NCBI RefSeq assembly: GCF_900109955.1
Contig: NZ_FOJB01000001.1
Span: forward strand, 1,984,001 to 2,048,000
Length of the DNA stretch: 64,000 nt
Reading direction: 5' to 3'
Source of the DNA: Aliiroseovarius sediminilitoris
GTDB lineage: Bacteria > Pseudomonadota > Alphaproteobacteria > Rhodobacterales > Rhodobacteraceae
The notes beneath the pieces are model-generated. The model was not told the DNA's origin and did not search any database. It saw nothing but the letters and a program-made list of their open reading frames with translations. The position numbers and the translations under genes are program-made. Shown piece after piece: positions 62,090 to 64,000 of the stretch. Position 1 is the first letter of the stretch. Each line of letters opens with the position of its first letter.

Positions 62090-62335
62090 TCAACCTCGTA
62101 TCTTGCGCAGCCAGCGGATCAGGTAAATCACTGGCCAGCGCAGTATGGACATTGCTGCGATCATGACCAGCCCACCAACCAGCGGCCCGTTTTGATAAAC
62201 CACGTAACCCAATAGCGGAATGCCCATGGCGATCAAGACGTAAGCCACGCGCCAATGATGATCCCGCGATGGAAACAGCGCGATGACCTGCGCAAGGACG
62301 GCCCAGAAACAGGCAAGGATCAGCGACAGCGTCAT
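62090..62335 (-). CDS. DUF2484 membrane protein
   Basis: 81 residues from ATG 62335. Three hydrophobic stretches (about 1-18, 28-45, 50-66), with [12 protein letters not shown] and [13 protein letters not shown] typical of DUF2484, a Rhodobacterales family located between murC and murB. Function unknown. Start overlaps the upstream DUF2484 gene (ATGA). Confidence 0.85.
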   Translation of the reverse strand: MTLSLILACFWAVLAQVIALFPSRDHHWRVAYVLIAMGIPLLGYVVYQNGPLVGGLVMIAAMSILRWPVIYLIRWLRKIRG

Positions 62336-62571
62336 ACCCGCCCCGACGCCTTGCGAGTCAGATACCAAAGGGGTCGACGAAACATCGAAAGGAAGGCCGC
62401 AAGACCAAGCCCGGCCCACAGCCAGCCATGGTTAGCCCCGATCCAAAGGATCAAGAACGGCGCGGCCACCAGAAGCACCAGACCTGGCACAAACTGACGT
62501 CGCATGGGCAGAAACGCTACAGCGGTGGCGGCAATCACCCACAGGGCGGCGGCGATCAGCGGCGCGCTCAT
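62332..62571 (-). CDS. DUF2484-like membrane protein
   Basis: 79 residues from ATG 62571, a divergent paralogue of the next gene (AFLPMRRQFVPGL and FRRPLWYLTRK at the same positions). Three hydrophobic stretches. Start overlaps the permease stop (ATGA), so translation is coupled to both neighbours. Confidence 0.8.
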   Translation of the reverse strand: MSAPLIAAALWVIAATAVAFLPMRRQFVPGLVLLVAAPFLILWIGANHGWLWAGLGLAAFLSMFRRPLWYLTRKASGRV

Positions 62572-63764
62572 CCAGCACCCGAGGTCAGGAATGAAGCCCC
62601 AAGCGCCAGCAGCGCCGCGATCAGACCCAGCCACGGCACCCAGTTTGCGGTGCGAAACGGCGCTTTGGGGTCTTTGCGTTTCAACGCAATCAGGGCGACA
62701 TTTACGACCGCGAACACGATCAGAAGGACGGTCGAGGTGACTTCCGCCAGGTCCGAGACAGGCAATGCCAGCGCCGCTGCCACCACGCCGAGACCCAAAA
62801 GCACCGTCGCCAGCACGGGCGTGCCGAACCGGGGATGCGCGCGATAAAAGATCGACAGCCGCTTTTCCCGCCGTCCCAATCCAAACAGAACCCGTGCAGC
62901 CATGATGATCTGCGCCAGCACACCGTTTAACGCGGCGACAACCGCGATGGCACCCAGCATGGCCGGGGACATTAGAAACGCGGCCTCCCAGACCAGAACC
63001 AAGGGTCGGTCAGAGCCAGCCAGTTCGTCCACCGGAACGGCCCTGATCGCCGCCAGCGAGACCATTGCGTAAAGCGCAGTCGTCACAACCAGCGCAATCA
63101 AGATTGCTCTTGGCACGGTGCGGGTGGGGTCGCGGGCTTCTTCGGCCATGTTCACCATGTCCTCGAACCCGATAAATGCAAAGAAGGCAAGAGCGGCGGC
63201 ACCTGCCACGCCGGGCCAATAGATAGATGGCAGATCGGTAAACTCGGCCACTGGCGGGGCGGTGAACCCGGCCCAGATCACGGTGGCCAGACCCAACACC
63301 TCGATGATGGTAAACAGGGCCACAAGGGCAAGGCTTTCCAGAACTCCTGCCACAGCGACAAGGGTCAGGGCAACGCCAAACCCGATGATCGCCCAAGTTG
63401 CGGGAATGTCGATCAGTGACAGCAGATAGCCGACCCCGCCCCGCAGGACTGCCGCGGCTGACACCGTGCCCGCAAGCACGATGGCCAGACCGATCAACAC
63501 CGCCAGCAAGTGGCTGTTCAGCCCTTTCTCGACATAAGCCGCCTCGCCCGAGGCTTCGGGGATGCGCGAACTGAGTTCGGCATATGACAGGGCTGACGGG
63601 GCGGCGACGATCCCGGCCAGAACGAAAGCCATTGGCGCCCAGATGCCTGCCTCGGCTGCGACGGCACCCACAAGCACGTAGATGCCCGCGCCGACCATGA
63701 CGCCGATACCATACATGGTCAGAAGGCCAAGGCCGAGATTGCGTTTTAACGGGGCTGGTTCCAT
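62568..63764 (-). CDS. APC-family amino acid permease
   Basis: 398 residues from ATG 63764 (a TTG at 63782 is possible). About twelve TM segments. The first helix has the broken GIGVMVGAGIY substrate motif, and AFFAFIGFEDMVNMAEEARDP is the APC signature. Substrate unknown. Its location inside the dcw cluster, between murC and DUF2484, is unusual, but the ATGA overlap with DUF2484 shows it is part of the operon. Confidence 0.88.
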   Translation of the reverse strand: MEPAPLKRNLGLGLLTMYGIGVMVGAGIYVLVGAVAAEAGIWAPMAFVLAGIVAAPSALSYAELSSRIPEASGEAAYVEKGLNSHLLAVLIGLAIVLAGTVSAAAVLRGGVGYLLSLIDIPATWAIIGFGVALTLVAVAGVLESLALVALFTIIEVLGLATVIWAGFTAPPVAEFTDLPSIYWPGVAGAAALAFFAFIGFEDMVNMAEEARDPTRTVPRAILIALVVTTALYAMVSLAAIRAVPVDELAGSDRPLVLVWEAAFLMSPAMLGAIAVVAALNGVLAQIIMAARVLFGLGRREKRLSIFYRAHPRFGTPVLATVLLGLGVVAAALALPVSDLAEVTSTVLLIVFAVVNVALIALKRKDPKAPFRTANWVPWLGLIAALLALGASFLTSGAG

Positions 63765-63869
63765 GTACCCATCTTCTATCAAACGGCGCTTGTCCGCGCG
63801 TGTTTCGTCAAATGTGCACCTCTGCCACCCGAAAGACAGACGGTGCGACGTCTGTTGCGACGAAAGACC

Positions 63870-64000
63870 TCAACCCAACCGCTTCGGCAGGTTGTTGGCC
63901 CAGGTCGAGATTGTGCCAGCCCCAAGACACACCACCATGTCGCCGGACCTGGCATGGTCTTTGACAAGCGCAGTCAGGGCGTCTTCGTCCGGGATCGCAA
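63870..64000 (-). CDS. murC: UDP-N-acetylmuramate--L-alanine ligase, C-terminal end only
   Basis: 43 codons ending at TGA (63870-63872). [16 protein letters not shown] is the conserved MurC C-terminus. The gene continues past the window edge. It precedes the permease by 105 nt on the same strand. Confidence 0.88.
   Translation of the reverse strand, partial: AIPDEDALTALVKDHARSGDMVVCLGAGTISTWANNLPKRLG

Noticed and set aside
1-64000. CRISPR arrays or cas genes
   Set aside because: No regularly spaced 25-40-bp repeats with unique spacers and no Cas motifs; the GTAGC array has short, irregular repeats.

Overview
The window reads as a chromosomal segment of a marine alphaproteobacterium of the Rhodobacteraceae (Roseobacter group). 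The evidence is family-level: a split cobalamin-dependent methionine synthase with a DUF1638 protein, the FDH3-type periplasmic formate dehydrogenase block with DUF3305/DUF3306/DUF6494/DUF6505 partners, two tandem DUF2484 membrane proteins between murC and murB, and LexA-type sites of the alphaproteobacterial GTTC-N7-GTTC form. Genes are dense, high in G+C and often overlap by ATGA, so many are translationally coupled.

Layout. 1-8.1 kb: housekeeping (methyltransferase and corrinoid halves of methionine synthase, an apparently SOS-controlled radical SAM protein, SufE, RNase D, PurN-PurM). 8.06-9.1 kb: a tRNA with CAT anticodon followed by a small graveyard (integrase fragment, possible IS66 scrap, frameshifted class II aldolase). 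9.1-11.5 kb: an orphan sensor kinase and an MBL-fold hydrolase. 11.54-21.19 kb: tRNA-Asn(GTT) carrying a 9.6 kb integrated element bounded by 45-bp direct repeats. 21.3-21.67 kb: a decayed second integrase outside the right repeat. 21.7-33.7 kb: the formate dehydrogenase locus in two divergent arms. 33.7-41 kb: small proteins, ndk, an ABC-F ATPase, MarC, a retropepsin-like protease, holC and pepA. 40.6-48.3 kb: the outer-membrane/LPS operon lptF-lptG-lptD-surA-pdxA-rsmA. 48.3-54.2 kb: CLC channel, FAD-linked dehydrogenase, recN, bamD. 54.4-64 kb: lpxC and the division/cell-wall (dcw) cluster ftsZ-ftsA-ftsQ-ddl-murB-DUF2484x2-permease-murC, all on the minus strand.

The most interesting part is the tRNA-Asn element. 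It has an integrase, an AlpA-like regulator and a DUF3987 (YfjI-type) P-loop protein, but no recognisable capsid, tail or conjugation gene. Next to the DUF3987 gene is a 350-bp gene-free stretch with 16 copies of GTAGC in both orientations around an AT-rich core, which looks like an undescribed iteron-type replication origin. A small basic protein has a GAAC-N7-GAAC LexA-type site immediately before its start, suggesting SOS induction. A 298-residue membrane protein of no recognised family is the likely cargo, and a six-gene overlapping operon (one gene with a DUF5681 motif) is otherwise unassigned. Together this looks like a P4/PICI-like satellite or a minimal replicating integrative element; that reading is inference.

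Limits: families were recognised by eye from motifs. No database search, folding or alignment was run. Start codons were chosen from Shine-Dalgarno (SD) spacing, overlaps and family length.
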